This document shows, in pieces, positions 26,098-34,905 of a stretch of DNA of 64,000 bases. This stretch comes from Gymnodinialimonas sp. 57CJ19 (GTDB lineage: Bacteria > Pseudomonadota > Alphaproteobacteria > Rhodobacterales > Rhodobacteraceae): positions 656,001 to 720,000 of the forward strand of contig NZ_CP151587.1 of NCBI RefSeq assembly GCF_038396845.1, in the 5' to 3' direction. The stretch's first letter is position 1, and each line of letters opens with the position of its first letter. The position numbers and the translations under genes are program-made. The notes beneath the pieces were generated by a model, which was given only the letters and a program-made list of their open reading frames with translations, did not search any database and had not been told where the DNA came from.

Positions 26098-26631
26098 ATG
26101 GATATGACCGCGCCCCTCGTGATTGATCTGCCGCCAGAAATGCTGCACGCCCTGCGCCAAGGCGCACGGGCGGCGGGCATGGCACCGGCGGATCACGCTG
26201 CTCGTCTGATATCGAAAAGCCTGCGTCTTGAAGCGGCGAAGACGCCCTTTCGGGCGGAGGAGCCGTCTGACCTCCTCGCGCCCCTGCGGGCGCTCCTCGC
26301 AGCTGATCTTTCACAAGCCAAGGGATGGGCCGACTTGCAGGACCGTCTTGCAACTCACGGCTACACTTTCCGCGAGCGGGGCGGCGGCTTGGCGCTTTAT
26401 TCCACAACCACCGCGACACGGATATGCAAGGCGTCCTCCCTCGGGTGGTCCTACGCCGATCTGATCCGCCGTTTCGATGCGCCCTTTCCGGGCCATTCCC
26501 ACACCCACGTGGCGCAGAGGGTTCTAAGACGCACCGTTCCCAAGACATCAAAACACCCAAGCCTGTTTTCAGACTCGGATGATTTTGCGGGCACCGATGA
26601 CGATGACCTCATCTTGTTTGAGGATGAATGA
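26098..26631 (+). CDS. Unknown protein with RHH-like N-terminus and relaxase C-terminal-like segment
   Basis: The 177-residue protein begins with a strand-helix-helix segment (PLVIDLPPEMLHALRQGARAAG, 5-26, continued to about 50) like ribbon-helix-helix DNA-binding proteins. Residues 72-125 (GWADLQDRLATHGYTF, RGGGLALY, KASSLGWSYADLIRRF) resemble the conserved C-terminal element of TraI/MobA-type relaxases rather than an entire nuclease. The tail is acidic (DDFAGTDDDD). No relaxase catalytic Tyr or His triad is present and no mobile genes adjoin. Its TGA abuts the stop of the convergent MuiA-like gene in a TGATCA. The similarity is from pattern recognition and is unconfirmed. Confidence 0.5.
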   Translation: MDMTAPLVIDLPPEMLHALRQGARAAGMAPADHAARLISKSLRLEAAKTPFRAEEPSDLLAPLRALLAADLSQAKGWADLQDRLATHGYTFRERGGGLALYSTTTATRICKASSLGWSYADLIRRFDAPFPGHSHTHVAQRVLRRTVPKTSKHPSLFSDSDDFAGTDDDDLILFEDE

Positions 26632-28305
26632 TCAGGGGCGCCAGTCCAGAATCTGACCCTCGGGGAAGGTGAACTCCACTTCCATTTCAATCAACTGCTC
26701 TGCGCCGGAAGCCAGTGTCATATCCCAGGCGTGGACGCCGCGTTGATCGTCGATATCTTCTTCAGACGGACGCGGGCTGAGGGTCAGGTCGAGGTCCAAA
26801 TCCTCTTGCTCGGCAAACGGTGTGGCATAGAGGATGCGCACGCTTTCCGCTTCGGTCCCGGTGTTTTCCACACCGAACGCGATCTGACGCGCTTGGGTGG
26901 AGGAGGTTACGAACAACCCCCTGTCCCCCTCGGCCAAAGACCGATCAATCCACGTCAGTTGCAGGTGATCGAGCGCCCCAAAGGCTATTTCGGAATCGGC
27001 CCCTGCGGGAATCAGCGGCAAGGCCCCTTCGCCCATCAACGCGCCGTCACGGTAGAATCGGGCGTCACCGGGCAGGATCGGGGCGCCGCTGTCATTTTCC
27101 ACCATCGCAATACGGAAGGCCGTTTCATCCCACCGCGGAACTGCGCGGTTTTCCTGCTCGACGACCAAATCGACGGTATCGAACGCCAGCAGAACCTCGC
27201 CCGTGGCCGATACGCTGATCGGCTCGGGGTAGGCGTAGGACACGGACAACCCTTCAAAAGCGGCAGTTACGGCAACCTCTTCAACCGTCACTACGGGGGC
27301 GCCAGCGGAGAAACCTGTCACCATAGGGGCAGGCATGGGGATCGAATCTGCGATTTCCATCGAGCGGCTGAGGGCCCCGCCTTGCGCAATGACAGGTTCC
27401 TGTAACCGCGCTGGACGAGACGCCAGAGCAGAGGGTTCCCGCGCCCGGTCCGGCGACGCGGTGGAGAATATCACGTCAACGTCCTGCCAACGGGCGGGCC
27501 CGTAGGTTTGCAAGGTCACGAAACGATCAATCGCCAAGGTGCTGTCCTCGGTATCGAGATCCAGCTCGTAGCTTGGACGCCAGCCGGCGTTGGGGGTGAA
27601 GTACGCCAGCACCACGTCGATGTCAGTCTCCTCCGCGGCGACAATATCCACGGAAATCGCGTTGATCTGCTGGCCGAATGGCGACAACGCTTGCAAGGCG
27701 CGGGCGGCGTCGGAATAGGCGCGCTGCGCGTCGGTGAGCGCCTCCACCAAATCCCGGCGTGCGACTTGGGCATCAAGGGCCTCGGCTGCCAACCGAGCGG
27801 TCTCTGCGCCCAGGGTGGACAGGAACAGCGCCACCTGAGCGGGGTCGTCGGGCATCGCCACGCCATTTTCCCCACCGCGCAAGATGGCGGCAATGTAGCC
27901 CTGTTGCGTTTCAATCGCGCGAAGCTCGGCATCGGCTTGGGTCAGCGCATCTTGCGCCTCGGCCATGGCGTCTTCCGCCGCTTCTACGGCCTCGCGGGCT
28001 GTGGCTTGGGCGGCGGTATCCAGCGCACCCTCTGCGATGGGATGGTTATAAAGCGGCGTTGGCGGCCCGAAACGCACGCCGTCCGTGCCGGCGATCTGCG
28101 GTAGCGAAATGGAATCCAGATCAGGCACCGCGATCAGCAGGCGATGGCGTCCAGCAGGGATAACCGCGGTGCCAGCCCGCGACACCTCGGCGCCGGAACC
28201 AAAGACTGTCGCCTCGGCCAGATCAGCACGGATCACGATATCATCGGCATGGGCCGCGAAAGGAAGAGTGGCGCAAAGCGCGGTGGTCAGAAGAATACGT
28301 TTCAT
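26632..28305 (-). CDS. MuiA-like DUF4139 protein, periplasmic
   Basis: The 557-residue protein has a signal peptide (MKRILLTTALCATLPFAAHA), an N-terminal DUF4140-like beta domain, a coiled coil (about 85-160, EAVEAAEDAMAEAQDAL onward) and a large C-terminal DUF4139 beta-rich domain, the order found in mucoidy-inhibitor-A family proteins. Function of the family is poorly known. The frame opens at 28320, but AGGACC lies correctly spaced before the ATG at 28305, which also starts the signal peptide. It is downstream of asd on the same strand, separated by a terminator. Confidence 0.75.
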   Translation of the reverse strand: MKRILLTTALCATLPFAAHADDIVIRADLAEATVFGSGAEVSRAGTAVIPAGRHRLLIAVPDLDSISLPQIAGTDGVRFGPPTPLYNHPIAEGALDTAAQATAREAVEAAEDAMAEAQDALTQADAELRAIETQQGYIAAILRGGENGVAMPDDPAQVALFLSTLGAETARLAAEALDAQVARRDLVEALTDAQRAYSDAARALQALSPFGQQINAISVDIVAAEETDIDVVLAYFTPNAGWRPSYELDLDTEDSTLAIDRFVTLQTYGPARWQDVDVIFSTASPDRAREPSALASRPARLQEPVIAQGGALSRSMEIADSIPMPAPMVTGFSAGAPVVTVEEVAVTAAFEGLSVSYAYPEPISVSATGEVLLAFDTVDLVVEQENRAVPRWDETAFRIAMVENDSGAPILPGDARFYRDGALMGEGALPLIPAGADSEIAFGALDHLQLTWIDRSLAEGDRGLFVTSSTQARQIAFGVENTGTEAESVRILYATPFAEQEDLDLDLTLSPRPSEEDIDDQRGVHAWDMTLASGAEQLIEMEVEFTFPEGQILDWRP

Positions 28306-28477
28306 AAAATTGGTCCTCATATGGCGGAGCGACAGGGCTGGAAGTCAGTCCTTCAGTAACGAGATGGGCAAACGGGGGGCCGCCCTTGCACGATGGGTCA
28401 CAGCCAATCTCACTCAGGAACGCCGCCTCTGCCAAGGGCGGAAAACCCGACCGATCCCGGCCAGTTCTACAAAATAA

Positions 28478-28521
28478 GACGCAGGCCGAAGGGGATTCCT
28501 TGGGCCTGCGTCAGAATTTTT
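28478..28521. terminator. Terminator after asd (bidirectional shape)
   Basis: GACGCAGGCC (28478-28487) and GGCCTGCGTC (28503-28512) form a 10-bp perfect stem. On the minus strand (asd transcripts) it is followed by TTATTTT; on the plus strand by a five-T run. It separates asd from the MuiA-like gene. Confidence 0.75.
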
Positions 28522-28550
28522 CTCGATGTCAGTCTAAACGGCTGAAGGTG

Positions 28551-29573
28551 TTAGCCTTTTTTCAGCACCCGGTTGCCCAGGGTCTCGGCGATCTGCACCG
28601 CATTCAGGGCCGCGCCCTTGCGCAGGTTGTCGGAGACGCACCACAGGTTCAGGCCATTTTCAATCGTCACGTCCTGACGGATACGGCTGATGAACGTGGC
28701 AAAGTCGCCGACACATTCGATCGGCGTGACATAGCCGCCGTCTTCGCGCTTATCGACAACCATGATGCCGGGGGCTTCACGCAGGATATCGCGGGCCTCA
28801 TCTTCGTCGAGGAAGTCTTCAAACTCGATGTTGATAGACTCGGAATGCCCCACGAAAACCGGGACACGCACGCAGGTGGCCGTGACCTTGATGGCGGGGT
28901 CGACGATTTTCTTCGTCTCGGCCACCATCTTCCATTCTTCTTTCGTGTCGCCGCTGTCCATGAACACGTCGATGTGCGGGATCACGTTGAAGGCGATCTG
29001 CTTGGTGTAGACCTCGGGCGCGACCTCTTGGCCGGGCACGTAGATGCCCTTGGTCTGCTTCCACAGCTCATCAATCGCCTCTTTGCCAGAGCCGGAGACA
29101 GACTGATACGTGCTGACCACGACGCGCTTGATCTTGGCGCGGTCATGCAGGGGCTTCAGCGCCACGACCATCTGCGCGGTAGAGCAGTTGGGGTTCGCGA
29201 TGATGTTCTTCTTGGCATAATCATGAACCGCCTCGGGGTTCACCTCTGGCACCACCAGTGGCACGTCGGGGTCGTAGCGGTAGAGCGAGGAGTTATCGAT
29301 CACGATACAGCCCGCCTTGGCGGCGACGGGTGCGTATTTCTTCGTGGCTTCCGAACCCACGGCGAACAGCGCAATGTCCCAGCCGGTGAAATCGAAGGTG
29401 TCGAGGTCTTTTGTCTTCAGGGTCTTGTCGCCGAAAGAGCATTCCGTCCCGATAGATTTACGGGAGGCCAGAACCTCGATCGCCTCAATTGGAAACTGGC
29501 GCTCGTCCAGAATGTTCAGCATTTCGCGGCCCACGTTCCCGGTGGCACCCACAACGACGACTCTATAACCCAT
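28551..29573 (-). CDS. asd: Aspartate-semialdehyde dehydrogenase
   Basis: The 340-residue enzyme reduces aspartyl phosphate to aspartate semialdehyde for lysine, diaminopimelate, threonine and methionine synthesis. VVVGATGNVGREML (6-19) is the NADPH loop, Cys130 in NPNCST is the nucleophile, and a SGSGKEAIDEL segment and a conserved His region follow. A longer frame to 29669 adds 32 residues before the natural MGYRVVVVGA start and is rejected. The promoter must lie in the 363-nt divergent gap shared with the helicase gene. Confidence 0.95.
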   Translation of the reverse strand: MGYRVVVVGATGNVGREMLNILDERQFPIEAIEVLASRKSIGTECSFGDKTLKTKDLDTFDFTGWDIALFAVGSEATKKYAPVAAKAGCIVIDNSSLYRYDPDVPLVVPEVNPEAVHDYAKKNIIANPNCSTAQMVVALKPLHDRAKIKRVVVSTYQSVSGSGKEAIDELWKQTKGIYVPGQEVAPEVYTKQIAFNVIPHIDVFMDSGDTKEEWKMVAETKKIVDPAIKVTATCVRVPVFVGHSESINIEFEDFLDEDEARDILREAPGIMVVDKREDGGYVTPIECVGDFATFISRIRQDVTIENGLNLWCVSDNLRKGAALNAVQIAETLGNRVLKKG

Positions 29574-29936
29574 TGCCTTAATCCTTTGGTTGGATGTTGC
29601 GGCACATAATGGATGCCTAATCTCAAGGGAAGGGTACTTGGCGTGAAGTTTATTGAACGGTTGCATCATTGCCCGTGATTTGGCCCGATGTTCACAAAGC
29701 TTGACTTAAGGGGCCAACTGCCCCATCTGCACCCTACGGATGCTGCACTGCCGCGTGAGCAGTCGCCTACGCCCTTCGCGGGAAACGGGCCCACAGCACC
29801 GACATACTTTTCCAAGACCCCCATCACGCAGGGCTCTGACGATCGGCGGATGAGCCGCCCGGTCGCACCCTAGCCGCGCCACAGTTCTGTGGTGCATTCC
29901 GCGCGTGCCTTCGGTTCGCGTTACGAAGGATACGAT
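29574..29936 (+). promoter_or_regulatory. Long leader / divergent control region of the DEAD-box helicase gene
   Basis: This 363-nt stretch between asd and the helicase start has no credible gene. It holds several hairpins in the helicase direction: GGGGC-N5-GCCCC at 29710-29724, GGCGG-N5-CCGCC at 29845-29859, and the 14-bp palindrome CCACAG-TT-CTGTGG at 29879-29892. A TTGACT at 29701 could be a -35 element, but no good -10 follows at normal spacing. Structured long leaders are known for cold-induced or autoregulated RNA helicase genes; that role here is inference. Confidence 0.4.
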
Positions 29937-31253
29937 TTGTTCGATTTTGATATGCTCGGCTTGAAGCCGATCCTTGCGAAGACCCTGAAAGAGGCCGGCT
30001 TTAAAGAGCCTACACCAATCCAGAACCAAGCCATTCCAATCGCCCTGGATGGTCACGACATCATGGGCCTTGCCCAAACCGGCACCGGCAAGACGCTGGC
30101 ATTTGGCCTTCCGTTGATGGAGCATCTTCTGTCTCTGCACGGCAAGCCCGAGCCGAAGACGGCCCGCGCCCTGATCCTTGCTCCGACACGAGAGCTGGTG
30201 AACCAGATCGCCGACAACCTGCGCGTGTTCTCCAACAGCACACCGGTAAAGATCACGACCGTTGTGGGGGGCCAAAGCATTGGCCGCCAGATCAGCGTTC
30301 TGTCACGCGGCACCGATATTCTTGTCGCCACACCCGGCCGCCTGATGGACCTGATGGACCGTCGCGCGATTGATCTTTCGACCGTGAAGCACCTTGTGCT
30401 GGATGAAGCGGACCAGATGCTCGACATGGGATTCATCCATGCCCTGCGCAAAATTGCGCCCGCTCTTGGGACACCACGCCAGACCATGCTGTTTTCGGCT
30501 ACCATGCCCAAGCAGATGGAAGAACTTGCCGGTGCCTATCTGAACAACCCCAAGCGGGTTCAGGTCTCACCTCCCGGTAAGGCCGCGGACAAGGTCACGC
30601 AGTCGGTGCATTTCATGCCCAAGCCCGCGAAACCTGCGAAGCTGCGCGAAGTGCTGGACCAGGATCCCGATGCGCTGGTGCTGGTCTTCGGTCGCACCAA
30701 GCATGGCTGTGAAAAGCTGATGAAGGGCCTTGTGGCAGACGGCTACAACGCCGCCTCCATCCACGGCAACAAAAGCCAAGGTCAGCGCGACCGCGCGATC
30801 AAGGCGTTCCGTGATGGTCAGATCAAGATCCTTGTGGCGACCGATGTGGCCGCACGGGGCATCGACATCCCCGGCGTGGCGTATGTCATCAACTATGAGC
30901 TTCCCGACACGCCCGACAATTACGTGCACCGCATTGGCCGGACGGCCCGTGCCGGTCGTGAGGGTGAAGCGATTGCGTTCTGTTCCGCCGAAGAAGTCGA
31001 TCTGTTGGTGCAGATTGAGAAGCTGATGAAGATCACTATCCCCGTAGCCTCTGGCACACGGCCCGAAGCGGTGAAGGTTGAGAAACCTCAGCGCGGTGGG
31101 CGGCGTCGTGGCGGCGGTGGTGGTGGTCGTCCCGGTGGCGGTGGCGGCGGCGGTCGCAAGCCTCAGGGCAAAAGCGGCGGCGGCAATGGTGGCGGCGGCG
31201 GCAATGGCCAGGCCCGCAAACCTCGGCGGCCCCGCCGCAGCAAAGCGGCCTAA
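29937..31253 (+). CDS. rhlE: DEAD-box ATP-dependent RNA helicase, RhlE type
   Basis: The 438-residue protein has a Q motif (PTPIQNQAIP), AQTGTGKT (46-53), PTRELVNQ, the DEAD box (156-159), SAT, and HRIGRTARAG of the second domain. The C-terminal tail is a long Arg/Gly-rich RNA-binding region (GGRRRGGGGGG, several RGG-like runs). I choose the TTG at 29937 (giving MFDFDMLGLKP) because GAAGGA lies 7 nt before it; the frame is open from GTG 29889. It remodels RNA in ribosome assembly or decay, often at low temperature. The last bases are duplicated to form its terminator. Confidence 0.9.
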   Translation: MFDFDMLGLKPILAKTLKEAGFKEPTPIQNQAIPIALDGHDIMGLAQTGTGKTLAFGLPLMEHLLSLHGKPEPKTARALILAPTRELVNQIADNLRVFSNSTPVKITTVVGGQSIGRQISVLSRGTDILVATPGRLMDLMDRRAIDLSTVKHLVLDEADQMLDMGFIHALRKIAPALGTPRQTMLFSATMPKQMEELAGAYLNNPKRVQVSPPGKAADKVTQSVHFMPKPAKPAKLREVLDQDPDALVLVFGRTKHGCEKLMKGLVADGYNAASIHGNKSQGQRDRAIKAFRDGQIKILVATDVAARGIDIPGVAYVINYELPDTPDNYVHRIGRTARAGREGEAIAFCSAEEVDLLVQIEKLMKITIPVASGTRPEAVKVEKPQRGGRRRGGGGGGRPGGGGGGGRKPQGKSGGGNGGGGGNGQARKPRRPRRSKAA

Positions 31254-31273
31254 TCTGTCGCGCCATAGTAAAG

Positions 31274-31292
31274 CGGCCTAATCAGGCCGTTC
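31274..31292. terminator. Terminator made from a duplicated gene end
   Basis: AAAGCGGCCTAATC occurs at 31242-31255 (last helicase codons and stop) and again at 31270-31283. In the second copy CGGCCT-AATC-AGGCCG makes a hairpin (31274-31289) followed by TTCTTT. The MFS stop codon lies in the loop, so the hairpin serves converging transcripts. Confidence 0.65.
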
Positions 31293-32453
31293 TTTAGAAA
31301 ACGCGTAGGCGGCGAGCCCCACAAGGATCGCCGCCGCAAAAATCGCAAACAACGCGCCATAGGCCACGTTTGCCCCCATGGTGGTGCTTAACCCGCCGTG
31401 GATCGGGCCCGAAGCGAACTGAATGACGCCCGCGCCGCCAATTCCGAACAGGTTCATCAAGCTCACCCCACGCCCTGTCAGGTGGTGGGGCAGAAACGTG
31501 CGGCCATGGGCCATGACCGCCGGATAGGATGCGCCAAACGTGCCGATGGCCACGAACAGAGCCACGGAAATTGCGTAGCTTACGGGCGGAAGCAGGAAGA
31601 ACGAGAGGCACAGCAGGGCAACGGCCGCATTCCCCACCAGAACCGTCAATTTGCGGCTGGCAAACAGCCGATCCGCGAAACCGTACAAGAAGTTACCCGC
31701 CACCATCGCCAGACCCATCGCCAGTGTCGCGACCCCGATCTGTTGCAACGTGGCCCCGAAGACATCGCTGACATAGGGGCTGATCCATAGCCCTCGGATA
31801 CCCGCCGTGGGCGCATAGCACACCAGCATCCCCACATAGATAGGCCAGAGAGCACGAATGCGCAGAAGTTGAAGGAAGCTGCCCTTCGCCTCGCCGTCGG
31901 GTTTGGCCGGGTCGCGCACGAAGGCCAGAACCCCAACGGCGATGAGGCCGGTGAAAGCGGCGGCGATCCACAGGGTTTCGCGCCAGCCCACGGCCTCAAC
32001 AACCCAGGCCAACGGCGCGGCGGACAAGAGGTTGCCGAGGGAACTGACGCCAACAGTGACGCCCGCCAAGGTGCCGAACATCGCGGCAGAGAAGGTACGG
32101 GCGAAAATATAATAGGTCGCCATCAACACGGGCGAGCAGCCGATGCCGATCAGGCCCATGGCGAGAATGATGCCGCCCGGACCCTGCGCCAAGGCAAACA
32201 CAACGCAACCACCCGCCGCCCCAAGCAGGAACAGGCTGGCAGCGGTTCGGCGCGGCCCAAGGGTATCCAACGCCCATCCAACGGGAAGCTGCATCACGGC
32301 AAACGTCGCAAACCAAAGGCCCGAGGCCGTGGCGAGATCTTCAGTCGTCATGCCAAGTTCACCCCGAAGCACCGGAGCCAAGACCGCCAGAAAAGCGCGG
32401 AAAAATTGGCTGAGGCAGTAGGCGACGATCAAAAAAGACAAGCCTGCGCGCAT
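31278..32453 (-). CDS. MFS transporter
   Basis: The 391-residue integral membrane protein has about 12 hydrophobic helices and the MFS pattern: WFATFAVMQLPVGWALDTLGPRR (split here as the helix 2-3 loop motif A), LIGIGCSPVLMATYYIFARTF and a central cytoplasmic loop (RDPAKPDGEAKG). AGGGAGGAAG upstream of the ATG at 32453 fixes the start; the open frame to 32582 is rejected. Substrate is unknown; the sequence is nearest to nitrate/organic-anion-like MFS carriers by general look only. It converges with the helicase gene and is divergent from the iron-binding protein gene. Confidence 0.8.
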   Translation of the reverse strand: MRAGLSFLIVAYCLSQFFRAFLAVLAPVLRGELGMTTEDLATASGLWFATFAVMQLPVGWALDTLGPRRTAASLFLLGAAGGCVVFALAQGPGGIILAMGLIGIGCSPVLMATYYIFARTFSAAMFGTLAGVTVGVSSLGNLLSAAPLAWVVEAVGWRETLWIAAAFTGLIAVGVLAFVRDPAKPDGEAKGSFLQLLRIRALWPIYVGMLVCYAPTAGIRGLWISPYVSDVFGATLQQIGVATLAMGLAMVAGNFLYGFADRLFASRKLTVLVGNAAVALLCLSFFLLPPVSYAISVALFVAIGTFGASYPAVMAHGRTFLPHHLTGRGVSLMNLFGIGGAGVIQFASGPIHGGLSTTMGANVAYGALFAIFAAAILVGLAAYAFSKERPD

Positions 32454-32618
32454 GGTTAGCTTCCTCCCTCTCACCACTCGTCGGGACCTTACGCTCCCTC
32501 CTCGCAGCCGCAAGGGGCTCCGTTTCTGATAGTTTCTGTCGGATACATCTTGACGGCAGGGGGAGTCTCCGATTGAAAGCACCTGACTGTTTTAGTAAGG
32601 TTATCCAAGGAGCCTCTG

Positions 32619-33638
32619 ATGACTCGCACACTGTCCGCCCTTCTAGGCACCACCATCTTCATGTCCACGGCTCTGGCCGCTCAGGCGCAAGAGTTGAACC
32701 TTTATTCCTCGCGCCACTATGAAACGGACGAACGCCTCTATTCCGACTTCACGGAACTGACCGGCATCGCCATCAACCGCATCGAAGGTAATGCCGACGA
32801 GCTGATCGCGCGGATGGCGGCCGAGGGTGCGAACTCTCCTGCTGATGTGTTCCTGACGGTTGATACCTCGCGCTTGCAACGGGCCGCCGATATGGGCGTG
32901 CTTCAGGCGATTGAAAGCGACGTGCTGGCCGAGCGCATCCCCGCGAACCTGCGCGACGACGACAACATGTGGTTTGGCTTCTCGCAACGCGCCCGCATCA
33001 TCTTCTATGATACCGAGCGTGTCGAAAATCCGCCCCTAAACTACCTTGACCTCGCCGATCCTGCCTACGAGGGCATGATCTGTATCCGGTCTTCCACAAA
33101 CACCTACAACCAGACGCTTCTGGCCTCTCTCATCGAGAACCACGGCGAGGAAGCCGCGCGCGATTGGGCCGAAGGCGTTGTGGCCAACATGGCGCGTGAT
33201 CCACAGGGCGGCGATACCGACCAGCTGCGCGGTTTGGTTTCCGGCGAATGCGATATCTCTGTTTCGAACACCTACTACATGGCACGCTCCATCCGCCGCG
33301 ATGTGGAAGGCCTGAGCGCGGAAGACCGTGCAAACATCGGTTGGGTTTTCCCTGACCAAGGTGGCAACGGCGCCCACGTGAACCTGTCCGGCGGCGGTGT
33401 GGCGGCAAATGCGCCGCATCTGGATGCAGCGATTGCGTTCATGGAATACCTCGCCTCTGACCAAGCGCAGGAATACTTCAGCGCCGGCAACGACGAATAT
33501 CCCGTTGTGGAAGGCGTGGCGATTGCGGCCTCGGCACAGGAATTGGGCGCGTTTGAAGCCGACGACGTGAGCCTTGCCGCAGTGGCGGGTAACCTGCCCC
33601 TTGCTCAGCAGATCTTCAACGAGGCGGGCTGGGAATAA
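32619..33638 (+). CDS. Periplasmic Fe(III)-binding protein of an ABC importer (FbpA/FutA type)
   Basis: The 339-residue protein has a signal peptide ending near ALAAQAQA-type residues 20-24, then LNLYSSRHYETDERLYSDF, the standard start of FutA/FbpA ferric-binding proteins. The adjacent iron-ligand tyrosines are Tyr219 and Tyr220 (NTYYMARS). It should bind ferric iron in the periplasm and deliver it to a two-domain permease; a matching permease lies 11 kb away at 44202, with no ATPase gene seen in the window. AAGGAG precedes the ATG. Ended by a strong terminator at 33672. Confidence 0.9.
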   Translation: MTRTLSALLGTTIFMSTALAAQAQELNLYSSRHYETDERLYSDFTELTGIAINRIEGNADELIARMAAEGANSPADVFLTVDTSRLQRAADMGVLQAIESDVLAERIPANLRDDDNMWFGFSQRARIIFYDTERVENPPLNYLDLADPAYEGMICIRSSTNTYNQTLLASLIENHGEEAARDWAEGVVANMARDPQGGDTDQLRGLVSGECDISVSNTYYMARSIRRDVEGLSAEDRANIGWVFPDQGGNGAHVNLSGGGVAANAPHLDAAIAFMEYLASDQAQEYFSAGNDEYPVVEGVAIAASAQELGAFEADDVSLAAVAGNLPLAQQIFNEAGWE

Positions 33639-33671
33639 TCTCTCGTCCTCCCCTCTCTGAATGCACAACTG

Positions 33672-33698
33672 AAAGGCGCCCCTAACCGGGCGCCTTTT
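33672..33698. terminator. Strong bidirectional terminator
   Basis: AAAGGCGCCC (33672-33681), a 6-nt loop and GGGCGCCTTTT (33688-33698) form a near-perfect GC stem with A/T flanks in both directions. The stop codon of the convergent MFS gene lies in the loop. Confidence 0.9.
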
Positions 33699-34905
33699 GC
33701 GTTTGCAACCGCTCGGACCACAGCATTACCGGCACCAAGACCAGCGACAGCACCAGGCACCAAACGCCTTGGGTGACACCCTGTTCCGGGTAAGTGACAC
33801 CCCGATCAATGAACCACCCGGTAATCCCCGGCCCGATCGCCGTGGCGAACACCATGATTGCGGTCGCAATAGAGCGGACAGAGCCAAGGTGATTGGTGCC
33901 GAACAAGGTGGGCAACAGCGTGCCCGATAGCGCCGCCGCCGTGCCTTGGGTCACCCCCACCAGAGCCAATGCCACAGCCCATCCAAGGGGCGTTTCCGAT
34001 GGGCCGATGAGGAACATGCCAAGGCCCATGGGCACCAGCACAATCGGCATCAGCCGAGCGGGTCCGAACCTGTCCGAGGCCCATCCCGCCACAAGCCCCG
34101 TCGCCACGCTGGCCGCCGCATAGGCCGCATAGCTCGGGGCCATGGCGGTCAGGGTCCAGCCCTTCACCTCGGCCACATGAACGGCGTGGAAGAAGACCAC
34201 AGTGCCGATGAACCCCGGCGTCAGAAGCAGGGGCACGAGGGCGTAGAACAATGGATGGCTCAGCACCTCTCCTCGGGTCCAATGCTTGCCAAATATGCCC
34301 GGCGCGCCTTGGCCACCGTTTGATCCGGCGGGCGCACGGTCTTGGGCCAGAAGCCACATGAGCGCGGGGATCAGGGCCAGCACAATGACCGCCGCCGCAA
34401 CGGCCCATGTGGCCCGCCACCCGATGCCCGCGATGATCAGGATGGTGACGATGGGCAGCGTTGCTTCGCCCACGGGATAGCCAAGGTTCGTCAGCGCCAT
34501 GGCGCGGCCTCTTGTCGCCACAAACCACCGTGCCATCGCGGTGGCCTTTATGTGGGTCATCATGCCTTGGCCGCAAAAGCGCAGCAGAAAGACCGTGATC
34601 AGCAGCACCCAAACCGATGAGTTGAACGCCATCAAGACGCAGGCGAGCGCCAAGAAGCTGGTCACAATCAGCGCCAGCCGCGACAGCGGCACGGTGTCGG
34701 CACGCCCTCCGAACAGGATCAGCAGGCAGGCCGACGACACCGTTGCAACCGTGTAGATGCCCCCCCACTGACCATCCGTCAGCCCATAGGCCAGCCGAAT
34801 TTCACCCGCAAAGATCGAGATGAAATAGGTTTGCCCAAACGACGATCCGAGACTGAGAAGCAACCCGGTGGCGAGCCACCGGGCATTCTCTCGGACGAAG
34901 CTCAA
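33682..34905 (-). CDS. MFS transporter
   Basis: The 407-residue protein shows about 12 membrane helices in two halves split by a cytoplasmic loop (AQDRAPAGSNGGQGAPG). FGGRADTVPLSRLALIV and WASDRFGPARLMPIVL are the paired motif-A loops of MFS carriers. The start is TTG at 34905, overlapping the HupE stop as TTGA; there is no good ribosome site, so translation is probably coupled to hupE. Co-transcription with a HupE/UreJ permease hints at a metal or metabolite role, but the substrate is unknown. Confidence 0.8.
   Translation of the reverse strand: MSFVRENARWLATGLLLSLGSSFGQTYFISIFAGEIRLAYGLTDGQWGGIYTVATVSSACLLILFGGRADTVPLSRLALIVTSFLALACVLMAFNSSVWVLLITVFLLRFCGQGMMTHIKATAMARWFVATRGRAMALTNLGYPVGEATLPIVTILIIAGIGWRATWAVAAAVIVLALIPALMWLLAQDRAPAGSNGGQGAPGIFGKHWTRGEVLSHPLFYALVPLLLTPGFIGTVVFFHAVHVAEVKGWTLTAMAPSYAAYAAASVATGLVAGWASDRFGPARLMPIVLVPMGLGMFLIGPSETPLGWAVALALVGVTQGTAAALSGTLLPTLFGTNHLGSVRSIATAIMVFATAIGPGITGWFIDRGVTYPEQGVTQGVWCLVLSLVLVPVMLWSERLQTQKAPG

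Noticed and set aside
26098..26631. Mobile-element or conjugation-module call from the relaxase-like segment
   Set aside because: No active-site residues, integrase, transfer genes, attachment repeats or composition shift around it.
32573..32601. TTGAAA-N17-TAAGGT as a promoter for the ferric-binding protein gene
   Set aside because: The transcript would start inside the ribosome-binding site, so it cannot serve this start codon normally.
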